Part shown: positions 50,096-58,566 of the stretch, piece by piece
Position numbering within the stretch: position 1 is the first letter of the stretch
Layout of the letters: each line of letters begins with the position of its first letter
Assembly (NCBI RefSeq): GCF_003605435.1
Contig: NZ_QXQB01000008.1
Span: forward strand, 124,001-188,000
DNA length: 64,000 nucleotides
Source of the DNA: Paenibacillus pinisoli
GTDB taxonomy: Bacteria; Bacillota; Bacilli; Paenibacillales; Paenibacillaceae
Reading direction: 5' to 3'
The notes under the pieces: generated by a model
What the model saw: only the letters and a program-made list of their open reading frames with translations
Databases searched by the model: none
Told to the model about the DNA's origin: nothing
Program-made: the position numbers and the translations under genes

Positions 50096-52027
50096 TTAAA
50101 GTGCAATGAAAGGGGGGAGATTTTTATAGTTGGAGTCTAACCGAATGAGCTGTTCTTTCTTTATCCGTTTTTCTGCAGGGTCATTTGATAGCAGACAGAA
50201 CTGAATAAATAGCTGTTTTTGACTCGGGTCTTGTTTAATAGCTAACTCTAGGTAACGAAGAGCCTGGCCCGTGTTTTTTAAGTTGGTGTGATGAGAGGCA
50301 AGATTACAACAGCTTGAGTACTCTAATGCGTTATTAGCATCTAAATAAGAATAGCATTGTAAAGCAGCATCGTCATGATGAATGGTATACAGCATGTTAG
50401 CTAAGCTGTTAATGACTGCAGGAGACTCAACTTGATCCAGTATCTTATCGAACATATCCAAGTAATTGGTCGTATATAGGCCACCCAAAAGAGTGAATAG
50501 ATAACCCTCATTTTTGATCATGCCTGAAGAATTACCTAGAAGCAAGCCCTCAATTGCTTGCATATAACTAGTTTCTTCTTTAGTGTTGTTCGACCATTGA
50601 ATCCACTCAGGCTTATTCCAGACTAAAGCTGCTAATGCCAGATGGTTTAGGGATGCCGGATCTTCTTGTTCTGACGGCAATCCGGTGAACCATATCTGCT
50701 TGAAATCTTCTTCTTGGTTCATTAATAATGCATATCTTAATCGATCTGCAAGTGATAGCACCTCAGTTGCTGACAACTGCTGATAGTAGTGGTCGGCCAG
50801 ATCGCGAAGTCCTAGAGAAATAGAGATCTTGCATAACAAAGGAGCTCTTAACTCATCTTTCATATGGCTTAATAGATGATCGAGGAATCCGGAAATCTGC
50901 TTAGCATTGTCTTTCAGGGCCAGTATGCGCACCATGCGGGTCAAAGCATCTCCATCATTAAAAACTCGCAAATATTTCGTTAGAAAATAAACGGAGCTGC
51001 TTAATTCCTTTTCTTGCTCACAAATCAAAGCAAGATATTTTAATGGCAGTCGTACTCCTAGGTCAGGGCTGGATATGGAAATGGGTTTATTTTGGGCCGC
51101 TAAAAGCTCAGCATTCTCGACACATGTGAGAAGAGTTTTCTTTGCATCCTGTGTAAATCCAAGATGATAATAAATAATGCCTCGAAGAGCGAGAATATCA
51201 GGATAGTTCTTCTCGTAATCAACTAAATGCTCGTCCATAAAATTCCAAGCCTCGATAAGGTTGTTCGTATTCATATAAACGTTCATCATAGTGAATAAAA
51301 CCTGTTTGTAAGCTGTCCCCAACTCGCGCTTTTTACTCAAGGCTAGTTGAAGATATTCAAGTCCTTCTTCATAATTGCCCATCATGACCTGTTGATTGCC
51401 CAACATTAGATTGTCATATGCGCTGAGACGGGATTGATTCTTCATTTTATTAAAGATGGACAGGTTTCGCTCATGCTTGTTTTTGTTTGAAATGGTTTCC
51501 TGGGTATAGCCCGAATGAAATACACGGCAAGGCATATTTATACTTTTCAGCTCGAGTTTTTTAGTTGAAACAATCTGCTCATGAATAGGGCGAGCGTACT
51601 GCAAGTGACAATGATTAGGGAATGCCCGAATGACAAGCCCCTCGTTAACGCTATAGGACCTCTCTTGACCTAGAAAACTTAGAATGGAAACACTATATAC
51701 TCTATCCTCTGATGGAGTTTCTTTGGACAGAAAATCACGGAGCAGCTTGGCATCATGTGCCTCCATATATTCATCTGCATCCATAACAAAAATCCATTTG
51801 CCGGTTGCATGCTGAATAGATTGATTCCGGGCAGCTGCAAAATCGTCTACCCATTCATAATCGAACACTTTGTCAGTATAACGATATGCAATATCTTTAG
51901 TGGAATCGGTTGAGCCTGTATCCACAATAATAATTTCATCCATAATATCTTTGACACTATTAAGGCAACGATCAAGAACATCATCTTCATTCTTGACAAT
52001 CATACAGAGTGAGATCAGTTTAGACAT
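50096..52027 (-). CDS. GT2 glycosyltransferase with long TPR-like C-terminal region
   Basis: A 643-residue protein. Residues 1-220 form a GT2 domain: ISLCMIVKNEDDVLDRCLNSVKD, then EIIIVDTGSTDSTKDIA, FDYEWVDDFAAARNQSIQHATGKWIFVMDADEYM with the DxD-type DAD, and IHEQIV. Residues about 225-640 are helical repeats of TPR type. This architecture recurs in flagellin and SunS-like glycosyltransferases, and the gene opens an island inserted in the flagellar cluster, so flagellin modification is likely. AAGGAG on the minus strand precedes the ATG. A second, shorter homologue lies at 58567. Confidence 0.82.
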   Translation of the reverse strand: MSKLISLCMIVKNEDDVLDRCLNSVKDIMDEIIIVDTGSTDSTKDIAYRYTDKVFDYEWVDDFAAARNQSIQHATGKWIFVMDADEYMEAHDAKLLRDFLSKETPSEDRVYSVSILSFLGQERSYSVNEGLVIRAFPNHCHLQYARPIHEQIVSTKKLELKSINMPCRVFHSGYTQETISNKNKHERNLSIFNKMKNQSRLSAYDNLMLGNQQVMMGNYEEGLEYLQLALSKKRELGTAYKQVLFTMMNVYMNTNNLIEAWNFMDEHLVDYEKNYPDILALRGIIYYHLGFTQDAKKTLLTCVENAELLAAQNKPISISSPDLGVRLPLKYLALICEQEKELSSSVYFLTKYLRVFNDGDALTRMVRILALKDNAKQISGFLDHLLSHMKDELRAPLLCKISISLGLRDLADHYYQQLSATEVLSLADRLRYALLMNQEEDFKQIWFTGLPSEQEDPASLNHLALAALVWNKPEWIQWSNNTKEETSYMQAIEGLLLGNSSGMIKNEGYLFTLLGGLYTTNYLDMFDKILDQVESPAVINSLANMLYTIHHDDAALQCYSYLDANNALEYSSCCNLASHHTNLKNTGQALRYLELAIKQDPSQKQLFIQFCLLSNDPAEKRIKKEQLIRLDSNYKNLPPFIAL

Positions 52028-52373
52028 ATTCAGACTCCTTCTATTTCGAGATGTTCTAGTTGTACTTGTAATGCGTTCCTATCTACATTATCGGCGTTAT
52101 TCGTTCAATTGAATAGTGTTGCCGTTAAATGATGAAGACCATACCGTCAGCTATGGATGACTTGAAGGTGTTTTTATGTTGGAAACATGGCAGGCGCAAT
52201 GATGAGTTGATTGCTCTAAGAGCTATAGAGGCTACGTCCTTCTAACCATTTGTAATTGATATCCAGTAATCATTTGATTTTATTTTCCGATAAATAATGT
52301 AGGGGCATATAGCTGAATATGAATATGTGGGTTTATTACTTCCAATTCATATCTTAGAGAGGAACTAGGGGAC
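52028..52373. promoter_or_regulatory. Divergent intergenic region with possible sigma-D promoter
   Basis: No gene is seen in these 346 bases. On the plus strand TAAT at 52267-52270, a 15-base spacer and TCCGATAA at 52286-52293 resemble a sigma-D promoter (three of four and six of eight bases), which would tie the island to flagellar timing. Confidence 0.4.
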
Positions 52374-53825
52374 ATGAGAATAAATCAAAAACGTAAGATA
52401 TTGGATCTTATGACGACTATAGAAGAAGGATTCGAATATGCGCGTAATAGTGAAGCAGATAACGCAGCTAGAATGCTAAAAGATTGTATGGATGGACTGT
52501 CGTTCTTAACTTCATTATTGAGCGATGAGCCAGTGATAAGCGGGCGCCTTCAAGATGCAATTCATGATGTTCATTTTATATTACGTGAGACATTAGAATA
52601 CGATGAGTTTATTTCTTATCTGAACAAAATACACGGAATAATGAACGAGGCTCGGTCTAATGTTATCTATGATATAAGAACAGAATTAGAAATTGCGTTT
52701 ATGCCATACAAGTCATCGATGTGGGATTCGTTAGAGAGTATTTATAACGCCGCGGAAAAAGATCCTCATTGCACTTGTTATGTCGTTCCTATTCCATACT
52801 ATGAGAAGAATGCAGAGGGACAAATCATTCGGTTTTGCTACGAAGGCAATGAATTTCCAGAACATTTAAAAACTATTCCATTTGAATTGTATGATTTTGA
52901 GAATAGAGAGCCAGACATCATTTATATCCATAATCCATTTGATCACTATAATAAGCTTACCGTAGTTAATCCTAGATTCTATTCTGAGAATCTTGCTAAA
53001 TACACGGAAATGTTAGTATATGTACCATATTATGTGGCTGGAAGTACAGAAAAGCCGGGAATTGATTTTCTGCCTTCTTTTAATAATATGGACAAAATCA
53101 TTGTTCAATCCCAAAACCTTAAGGACGCTTATGTACAGAGTGGGGTTGATTCCAATAAATTATTGAACTTAGGATCTCCTAAGCTTGATGCAATGCTTAC
53201 AGTCGTTCGAGAACCGCTAGAGCTTTCTACACAGTGGGAATCGGTATTAAGAGATAGAACGGTTATTTTGTTTAATACCGGTATAGCCGATCTGTTGTCT
53301 GTCCAGACTTGGCTGGAACAAATAGTGGAAGTTATAAATTGTTTTATTGAGCATCGGCAGCTGGCTTTAATTTGGCGTCCTCATCCGCTTACCGAAATTA
53401 CAATTAAAACGATGAGACCCCAAGTAGCTCAAGCGTACGAACAAATCAAAGAAGCAATAAGAAAAGCGAATAATATTATCGTGGATACCAGCAGTGATAT
53501 CTATCCGGCAGTTTCGGCATCTGATGGGATCATTAGCGATTATAGCTCAGTCATGATGCAGTATATTGTGACGGAAAAGCCTGTATTAGGGCTTCTAAGC
53601 AAAAAAATGCTAGAAGAGAATAGATCGTATTACTCCGATTATCTAGGCTGTTACTTTACGAATCAAGATGTAACTGTACCGGATTTTATTGAGATCGTAG
53701 AAAGAAAAGAGGACTTCAAAAAAGAAGAACGCATTAGCAGACTGAGAAATAGTATAAGCAATTCGGACGGTACATGCGGTGAGAAAGTTCATTATTCCAT
53801 AAAGGATGAAGTGATCAAATTCTAG
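52374..53825 (+). CDS. CDP-glycerol glycerophosphotransferase-like enzyme
   Basis: A 483-residue protein whose last 300 residues follow the TagB/TagF (Glyphos_transf) pattern: MLVYVPYYVAG, MDKIIVQSQNLKDAYVQSGVDSNKLLNLGSPKLDAM, LALIWRPHPL and the signature GIISDYSSVMMQYIVTEKPVLGL. Such enzymes move glycerol-phosphate or a related alditol phosphate from a CDP-linked donor. The first 120 residues are helical and not recognised. Ribosome site GAGAGGA. It starts the plus-strand part of the island and is followed by the aminotransferase after 43 bases. The donor here could be a CDP- or CMP-linked headgroup made by the downstream cytidylyltransferase. Confidence 0.75.
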   Translation: MRINQKRKILDLMTTIEEGFEYARNSEADNAARMLKDCMDGLSFLTSLLSDEPVISGRLQDAIHDVHFILRETLEYDEFISYLNKIHGIMNEARSNVIYDIRTELEIAFMPYKSSMWDSLESIYNAAEKDPHCTCYVVPIPYYEKNAEGQIIRFCYEGNEFPEHLKTIPFELYDFENREPDIIYIHNPFDHYNKLTVVNPRFYSENLAKYTEMLVYVPYYVAGSTEKPGIDFLPSFNNMDKIIVQSQNLKDAYVQSGVDSNKLLNLGSPKLDAMLTVVREPLELSTQWESVLRDRTVILFNTGIADLLSVQTWLEQIVEVINCFIEHRQLALIWRPHPLTEITIKTMRPQVAQAYEQIKEAIRKANNIIVDTSSDIYPAVSASDGIISDYSSVMMQYIVTEKPVLGLLSKKMLEENRSYYSDYLGCYFTNQDVTVPDFIEIVERKEDFKKEERISRLRNSISNSDGTCGEKVHYSIKDEVIKF

Positions 53826-53868
53826 TTATTAATTTGAATCAGCATTGTGCAATGGATCGGAGGAGACT

Positions 53869-54942
53869 ATGTTAAATTTTTCTTTGGGACCAGTGATGAT
53901 GGAACAGGAAATCAGAGAGATCGGTTCCGAGCAAATTCCATACTTCCGAACGGATGAGTTTTCCAAATTAATGCTTGAAAATGAGGAGCTCTTAAAAAAA
54001 TGCATAGGCGCAACGGGAACAAGCCGTGTCATTTTTCTCACTGGATCAGGGACTGCAGCAATGGAAGCCACAATAATGAATCTGTTTCATGAAAGGGATA
54101 AATTGCTTATCGTCAACGGAGGCAGCTTTGGTGCCAGGTTCAAAGAAATTTGTAATATTCATGGGCTGCATTCCGAGGAAATTCATTTAGAATATGGTGA
54201 AGATTTAACAGAACGTCATTTGGAAAAATATGACGGACAAGGATTTACAGGTTTCTTAATCAACGTTCATGAAACATCGACCGGAGTTCTGTACGATATG
54301 GATATTGTAAAGAGCTTCTGTGAAAGAAATCAATTGTTAGTCGTCGTCGATGCCATTAGTTCTTTTTTAGCTGATCGTTATGACATGAGTGAGTTTAATA
54401 TTAACGCCACAATACTAAGCTCACAAAAGGCAATGGCATTGCCTCCAGGCATTTCATTTGTTGTATTGGATGAAAAGTCCCAAGAGAGAGTGTTACACAA
54501 CTCAGTAAAAAGCCTCTATTTTAATTTTAAAAGTTATTTAAATGATGGACGGAGAGGGCAAACGCCTTACACTCCAGCTGTGAGTATATTACTTCAACTA
54601 AGAAAAAAATTACAGCTCGTTGACGAAAATGGTGTAAGTGAAGTAATAGCTAACGTTAGTTCCATTGCCCGAGATTTTAGAATGAAAATTAAAGGTTTGC
54701 CGCTAGAGATAGCAGCAAGTTCACTTTCTAACGCAGTCACGCCTTTAAAACCAACGGGGAAAATGGCTGCTGACGAGATCTTCACCTATTTGAAGGATAA
54801 TCACGACATATATGTGTGTCCGAATGGAGGATCCCTTAGAAGAGTATTATTCAGGGTTGGTCATATAGGAGCCATAACTGAGTCAGATAACAATGAGTTG
54901 ATTAAGGCATTGCTATCTATGAAAGAGAAAAGCATTTTGTAA
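53869..54942 (+). CDS. Class V PLP aminotransferase (AEP:pyruvate/serine-glyoxylate type)
   Basis: A 357-residue fold-type I PLP enzyme. The first residues NFSLGPVMM and GSGTAAMEA (about 59-67), HETSTGVLYD, VVVDAISSF (Asp161, ring nitrogen contact) and SSQKAMALPPG (Lys187, PLP Schiff base) are typical of the group containing 2-aminoethylphosphonate:pyruvate and serine:pyruvate aminotransferases. GGAGGAG fixes ATG 53869. The next genes are a cytidylyltransferase and LicD, the same set that activates and transfers aminoethylphosphonate or phosphocholine in known systems. Phosphoenolpyruvate mutase and phosphonopyruvate decarboxylase genes are not in the window. Confidence 0.8.
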   Translation: MLNFSLGPVMMEQEIREIGSEQIPYFRTDEFSKLMLENEELLKKCIGATGTSRVIFLTGSGTAAMEATIMNLFHERDKLLIVNGGSFGARFKEICNIHGLHSEEIHLEYGEDLTERHLEKYDGQGFTGFLINVHETSTGVLYDMDIVKSFCERNQLLVVVDAISSFLADRYDMSEFNINATILSSQKAMALPPGISFVVLDEKSQERVLHNSVKSLYFNFKSYLNDGRRGQTPYTPAVSILLQLRKKLQLVDENGVSEVIANVSSIARDFRMKIKGLPLEIAASSLSNAVTPLKPTGKMAADEIFTYLKDNHDIYVCPNGGSLRRVLFRVGHIGAITESDNNELIKALLSMKEKSIL

Positions 54943-54998
54943 TCCTGCTTGTTTTACATATTTTAATGTATTGAATTACGCAGCGGAGGGATGAAATC

Positions 54999-55727
54999 AT
55001 GAAAGCTATTTTATTGGCAGCAGGTAGAGGAACAAGGATATCGAGAATGATAGAGGAAATCCCCAAATGTGTATTGCCAGTTGATGGAGTCCCGCTGATA
55101 AGAAGAACTGTCATGATGCTCATTAAGAGAAATATTCAGCCAATTGTATGTGTTGGGTATTGTAAAAACAAAATTTTTGAAGCGTTAGAAGGGCTGAATG
55201 TCACTTATTATTACAATCCATTCTATGATGTAACGAATAGTATCGCTTCTTTTTGGTTTGCGAGGGAAGAGTTAACGGAAGATATGCTTATTATGAATGG
55301 CGATGTTTATATTGATGATGAAATATTGAATTTGATCATAGAGACGAAACAAGAATGCGCATTAATGGTAGATACGGGGAGGACAGTAGAAGGCGATTAT
55401 TTTTTAAAGCTGATCAATGGATTCATTAAAGATTATGGCAAAGACCTGCCCCTAAAAGAAAGAACCTGCGAATATGTCGGAATTGGAAAAGTCGGGAGGA
55501 GTTTCTTAGACAGATTTAACAACAAGCTTGAAGCTTTAATGAATAGCCAGCAGCATCAGCTCTGGTGGGAAAATATACTTTATTCAATAGCGGAAGAAGA
55601 AAACATAGGTACGATTGACATTAAGGGACTTTTTTGGTCGGAAATAGACTATTTTGACGATTATGAAAGAATATTGGCTCACACAAGCAGAGATGTCAAA
55701 TCAGAAAGACTAGGGTGTGAAATGTGA
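54999..55727 (+). CDS. Nucleotidyltransferase, phosphocholine/aminoethylphosphonate cytidylyltransferase type
   Basis: A 242-residue NTP-transferase. The start KAILLAAGRGTRI with the downstream IPKCVLPVDGVPLI motif binds the nucleotide and catalytic Lys; metal-binding residues include NGDVYIDD (about 100-107) and the Asp near WSEIDYFDDYERI. The size and sequence type fit LicC (phosphocholine cytidylyltransferase) and PntC (aminoethylphosphonate cytidylyltransferase). Which phospho- or phosphono-amine it activates cannot be told here. Its stop overlaps the GTG of the licD-type gene (GTGA), so the two are coupled. Confidence 0.78.
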   Translation: MKAILLAAGRGTRISRMIEEIPKCVLPVDGVPLIRRTVMMLIKRNIQPIVCVGYCKNKIFEALEGLNVTYYYNPFYDVTNSIASFWFAREELTEDMLIMNGDVYIDDEILNLIIETKQECALMVDTGRTVEGDYFLKLINGFIKDYGKDLPLKERTCEYVGIGKVGRSFLDRFNNKLEALMNSQQHQLWWENILYSIAEEENIGTIDIKGLFWSEIDYFDDYERILAHTSRDVKSERLGCEM

Positions 55728-56572
55728 AACCAGGAATAGATTATATAAAACTAGATGATGAGCAATTAAAAAAATTACAGAATGAAATGCTTCAGCTGCT
55801 TGTGGAAGTTGATAGAATTTGCAGAAAAAATAATATTCAATATTTCTTATCGCATGGAACATTACTTGGAGCCGTTAGGCATAAAGGCTATATTCCATGG
55901 GATGATGATGTCGATATTGAGATGCTGAGAGAAGATTATGAGAGGTTTTGCAAAGCTTGCGAAAGCGATCTAAACACTTCGAAATTTTTTCTTCAAAATC
56001 AACAAAAGGATAAGAATTACAATTGGGTTTATGGAAAGCTGAAACTACAGAATACATCGTATGTCCGAGCTGGACAAGAGCATCTGAAATTAAAAGATGG
56101 AATTTTCCTGGATATATTTCCTCTCGATCATATTTCGCCTAGTATGAGTAAACAAAAGTTTGTTTTATTTATGTGCAAAATGTTCAGGAAAATATTATGG
56201 GCACCTGTAGGAAAGAAAACTTTAGAAAACAAATACAGCAGGATGCTGTTTAAAGTTTTATCTTTTATACCACGTTCCATGACCATTCGAATGAATGACT
56301 TCATTACTAGACTAGATAATAAAAAAAATACTCCTTTTCTAATTAGTAATAATTTATTTGACGGCCATGTATACAAGCGCGAGTGGTATACGGAAAGTAT
56401 AGATGTAGATTTTGAGGGGCATACATTCATGGCTTCAAAGGAGTATCATCATATACTTACTTTGCTTTATGGAGATTATATGAAGTTGCCTCCCGTAGAG
56501 AAACGAGAGGGTCATTGTTACCCGACCCAAATTAAATTTACGGATGGATATGAGATGAAACTATTAAAATAG
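55724..56572 (+). CDS. LicD-family phospho-headgroup transferase
   Basis: A 282-residue LicD enzyme. The motif HGTLLGAVRHKGYIPWDDDVDIEM at about 44-68 contains the nucleotidyltransferase-fold GxxLGxxR and DDDxD residues. LicD proteins transfer phosphocholine, or in related systems aminoethylphosphonate, from a CDP/CMP donor to glycans. It directly follows its presumed donor-making cytidylyltransferase. The acceptor may be a flagellin glycan given the surrounding genes; wall polymer is the alternative. Start GTG at 55724. Confidence 0.85.
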   Translation: MKPGIDYIKLDDEQLKKLQNEMLQLLVEVDRICRKNNIQYFLSHGTLLGAVRHKGYIPWDDDVDIEMLREDYERFCKACESDLNTSKFFLQNQQKDKNYNWVYGKLKLQNTSYVRAGQEHLKLKDGIFLDIFPLDHISPSMSKQKFVLFMCKMFRKILWAPVGKKTLENKYSRMLFKVLSFIPRSMTIRMNDFITRLDNKKNTPFLISNNLFDGHVYKREWYTESIDVDFEGHTFMASKEYHHILTLLYGDYMKLPPVEKREGHCYPTQIKFTDGYEMKLLK

Positions 56573-56588
56573 TCAGTTGGAGAGGGAG

Positions 56589-57383
56589 ATGAATTTGAAG
56601 AGAATTTATGCAGAAAACGTACATATTGATCAAAATAGTTTGCAAGAATTTTATAAAAAAAGAGCGGTAGAAAAAGTTCAAATCGATGTTGATGCACCAG
56701 TCATTCTATTTGCAGATAAAGATAAAGATAAAATTGAGGCATGGACAAGGTTCGAAGTTGAACACAGATTACCTCTTCTAAACCTGGATCGCAACTGCAG
56801 TGTACTTGAGGTTGGCTGTGGGACTGGTCGGATATCTAAGTACATTACTTCAATTGTGGATACATATGTCGGTGTCGATTATGTAAAAGAGTTTATTGAA
56901 TTAATACAAAAACGTGAAGATGTTGTAAAGAATGAAAATACTCATTTTCTTCATGCATCCATCCAAGAATTAAGCAATGAGACCGTGCAGTATCCAACAG
57001 ACAAAAAATTTAACCGCTTTATTATATCAGGCGGAGTACTCATGTACATAAATGACGATGCTGTAAAAGAAGCATTCAGTAAACTGACTGAAAAGCTCGA
57101 AGAAGAATGCATAATCTACTTGTCAGAGCCTATTGCTTTGGAAGAGAGACTAACTTTAAATAAATTTTATTCTGATGCTCTTGAAAGCGAGTATAGTGCT
57201 ATTTATAGAACGGAGGAACAGTACAAAGAAATATTTAATATTCTGTACGATGTAGGATTCGAATTAAAGGTAAGTGAAGAATTTTTCTTCGAGGATATTA
57301 AAAATCAAAAAGAAACGAAACAATGGATCTTTATCTTGCAAAGAAGCAAGAATCAATCACAGGCAGCGAGAGGAAGTATTTGA
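56589..57383 (+). CDS. SAM-dependent methyltransferase 1
   Basis: A 264-residue class I methyltransferase. The SAM-binding motif I is VLEVGCGTGRISKYI (about 74-88), with VGVDYVKEFIEL as motif II. The N-terminal 60 residues form a cap. The substrate is unknown; in this island a sugar, amino-sugar or the amine of a phospho-headgroup is plausible. ATG 56589 has a GGAG at 56579-56582; a TTG at 56595 is also possible. It ends in TGATG overlap with the next methyltransferase. Confidence 0.8.
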   Translation: MNLKRIYAENVHIDQNSLQEFYKKRAVEKVQIDVDAPVILFADKDKDKIEAWTRFEVEHRLPLLNLDRNCSVLEVGCGTGRISKYITSIVDTYVGVDYVKEFIELIQKREDVVKNENTHFLHASIQELSNETVQYPTDKKFNRFIISGGVLMYINDDAVKEAFSKLTEKLEEECIIYLSEPIALEERLTLNKFYSDALESEYSAIYRTEEQYKEIFNILYDVGFELKVSEEFFFEDIKNQKETKQWIFILQRSKNQSQAARGSI

Positions 57384-58006
57384 TGGATAATACATATTGG
57401 GATAATTATTATTCGACAATGAATGAATGGATAGAGCCATCTCAATTCGCAAAAGATATCTTGCCGATTGCAGATAAAGGGAAAGTATTAATTGAGCTTG
57501 GATGCGGGAATGGAAGAGACGCATTATTTTTTGCTAAGAATGGCTTGAAAGTCGTTGCTGTCGATCAATCCAAGATTGCAATCTCAAAATTACAGTCTAC
57601 CTATGCGAATGAAAATATTGAGTTTATTGCGGATGATTTTGTACATTCAAATGTGTTAGGATCTGATAGTTTTAATTATGCTTATAGTCGCTTTACCATG
57701 CATTCTATTACAGAGGAAGAGCAGGATATCCTGCTTCAAAAGGTATATGATTCTCTGAAGATAAACGGCAAGCTGTTTATTGAAGTTAGAAGTGTAAAAG
57801 ATGATATTTATGGCTTGGGTGAAGAAGTGGGAAGAAATGCGTACTATTATAACGAGCATTATAGAAGGTTTATCGTGCTGGAAGAGCTGACCCAAAAACT
57901 GCAGTCGATTGGGTTCCAAATCAACAAGGCAGTAGAGGCTAACAACTTTGCTATTTATAAAGATGAGAATCCAATAGTTATCCGAGTAATAGCGCAAAAG
58001 TCGTAA
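57383..58006 (+). CDS. SAM-dependent methyltransferase 2
   Basis: A 207-residue class I methyltransferase unlike the first. Motif I is VLIELGCGNGRDALFFAKNGLKVVAVDQSKIAIS (about 33-66), followed by SRFTMHSITEEEQDILLQKVYDSLKINGKLFIEVRS. The start WDNYY...PSQFAKDIL resembles small TehB/UbiG-like enzymes. It overlaps the previous gene by one base and is probably co-translated. Tandem methyltransferases could act in sequence on one substrate; that is inference. Confidence 0.8.
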   Translation: MDNTYWDNYYSTMNEWIEPSQFAKDILPIADKGKVLIELGCGNGRDALFFAKNGLKVVAVDQSKIAISKLQSTYANENIEFIADDFVHSNVLGSDSFNYAYSRFTMHSITEEEQDILLQKVYDSLKINGKLFIEVRSVKDDIYGLGEEVGRNAYYYNEHYRRFIVLEELTQKLQSIGFQINKAVEANNFAIYKDENPIVIRVIAQKS

Positions 58007-58074
58007 TAGCAGCTCTTATAGTTAGGGAAACTTTCGAGAGAATATACCGTCTGTATCCGCTTACAAGAAATTGT

Positions 58075-58104
58075 TTGACAATTCCAACCATGCGGTGGTA
58101 TAGT
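58075..58104 (+). promoter_or_regulatory. Strong promoter of the cold-shock gene
   Basis: TTGACA at 58075-58080 and TATAGT at 58099-58104 with an 18-base spacer and an extended TGG just before the -10. Confidence 0.82.
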
Positions 58105-58166
58105 CGAATTGTGGGCCAGACGTATGAATGCCTCACAGTATTTGAAGATGAAGGGAATGTTTGCAC

Positions 58167-58364
58167 ATGCAAGGTAAAGTTAAATGGTTTAACGCAGAGA
58201 AGGGTTATGGATTCATCGAGACTGAGCAAGGCGGCGACGTATTTGTTCACTTCTCCGCAATCCAATCCGAAGGCTTCAAAACACTCGAAGAAGGCCAAGC
58301 GGTTGAATTCGACATTGTAGAAGGCGCACGCGGTCCACAAGCTGCAAACGTAGTCAAACTGTAA
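58167..58364 (+). CDS. Cold-shock protein (CspB/CspD type)
   Basis: A 65-residue OB-fold RNA chaperone. The RNA-binding motifs KWFNAEKGYGFIE and DVFVHFSAI are present, with the end GPQAANVVKL. ATG 58167 follows AGGGA at about ten bases. It has its own strong promoter and terminator, so it is an independent unit set into the glycan island, splitting the second GT2 gene from the rest. Confidence 0.93.
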   Translation: MQGKVKWFNAEKGYGFIETEQGGDVFVHFSAIQSEGFKTLEEGQAVEFDIVEGARGPQAANVVKL

Positions 58365-58422
58365 TCATCCGGCTATCATAGCCACTGTATAGATGGTTCG
58401 ATTGACAGTGCCTATTACACTC

Positions 58423-58450
58423 AAAGCTCCGGGAAACCGGAGCTTTTTTC
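58423..58450 (+). terminator. Cold-shock gene terminator
   Basis: AAAGCTCCGG pairs with CCGGAGCTTT around a GAAA tetraloop, followed by TTTTTT. Confidence 0.92.
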
Positions 58451-58566
58451 TGTGTTTAGTATTTGAACTATCAATGAATAATAATTACTTAATAGAGCCT
58501 ATTATAGCGGCAGTGTGAGTTGACGATATACTATAGAATGAAATCGCGAAATGGCAGGTGAATAAC

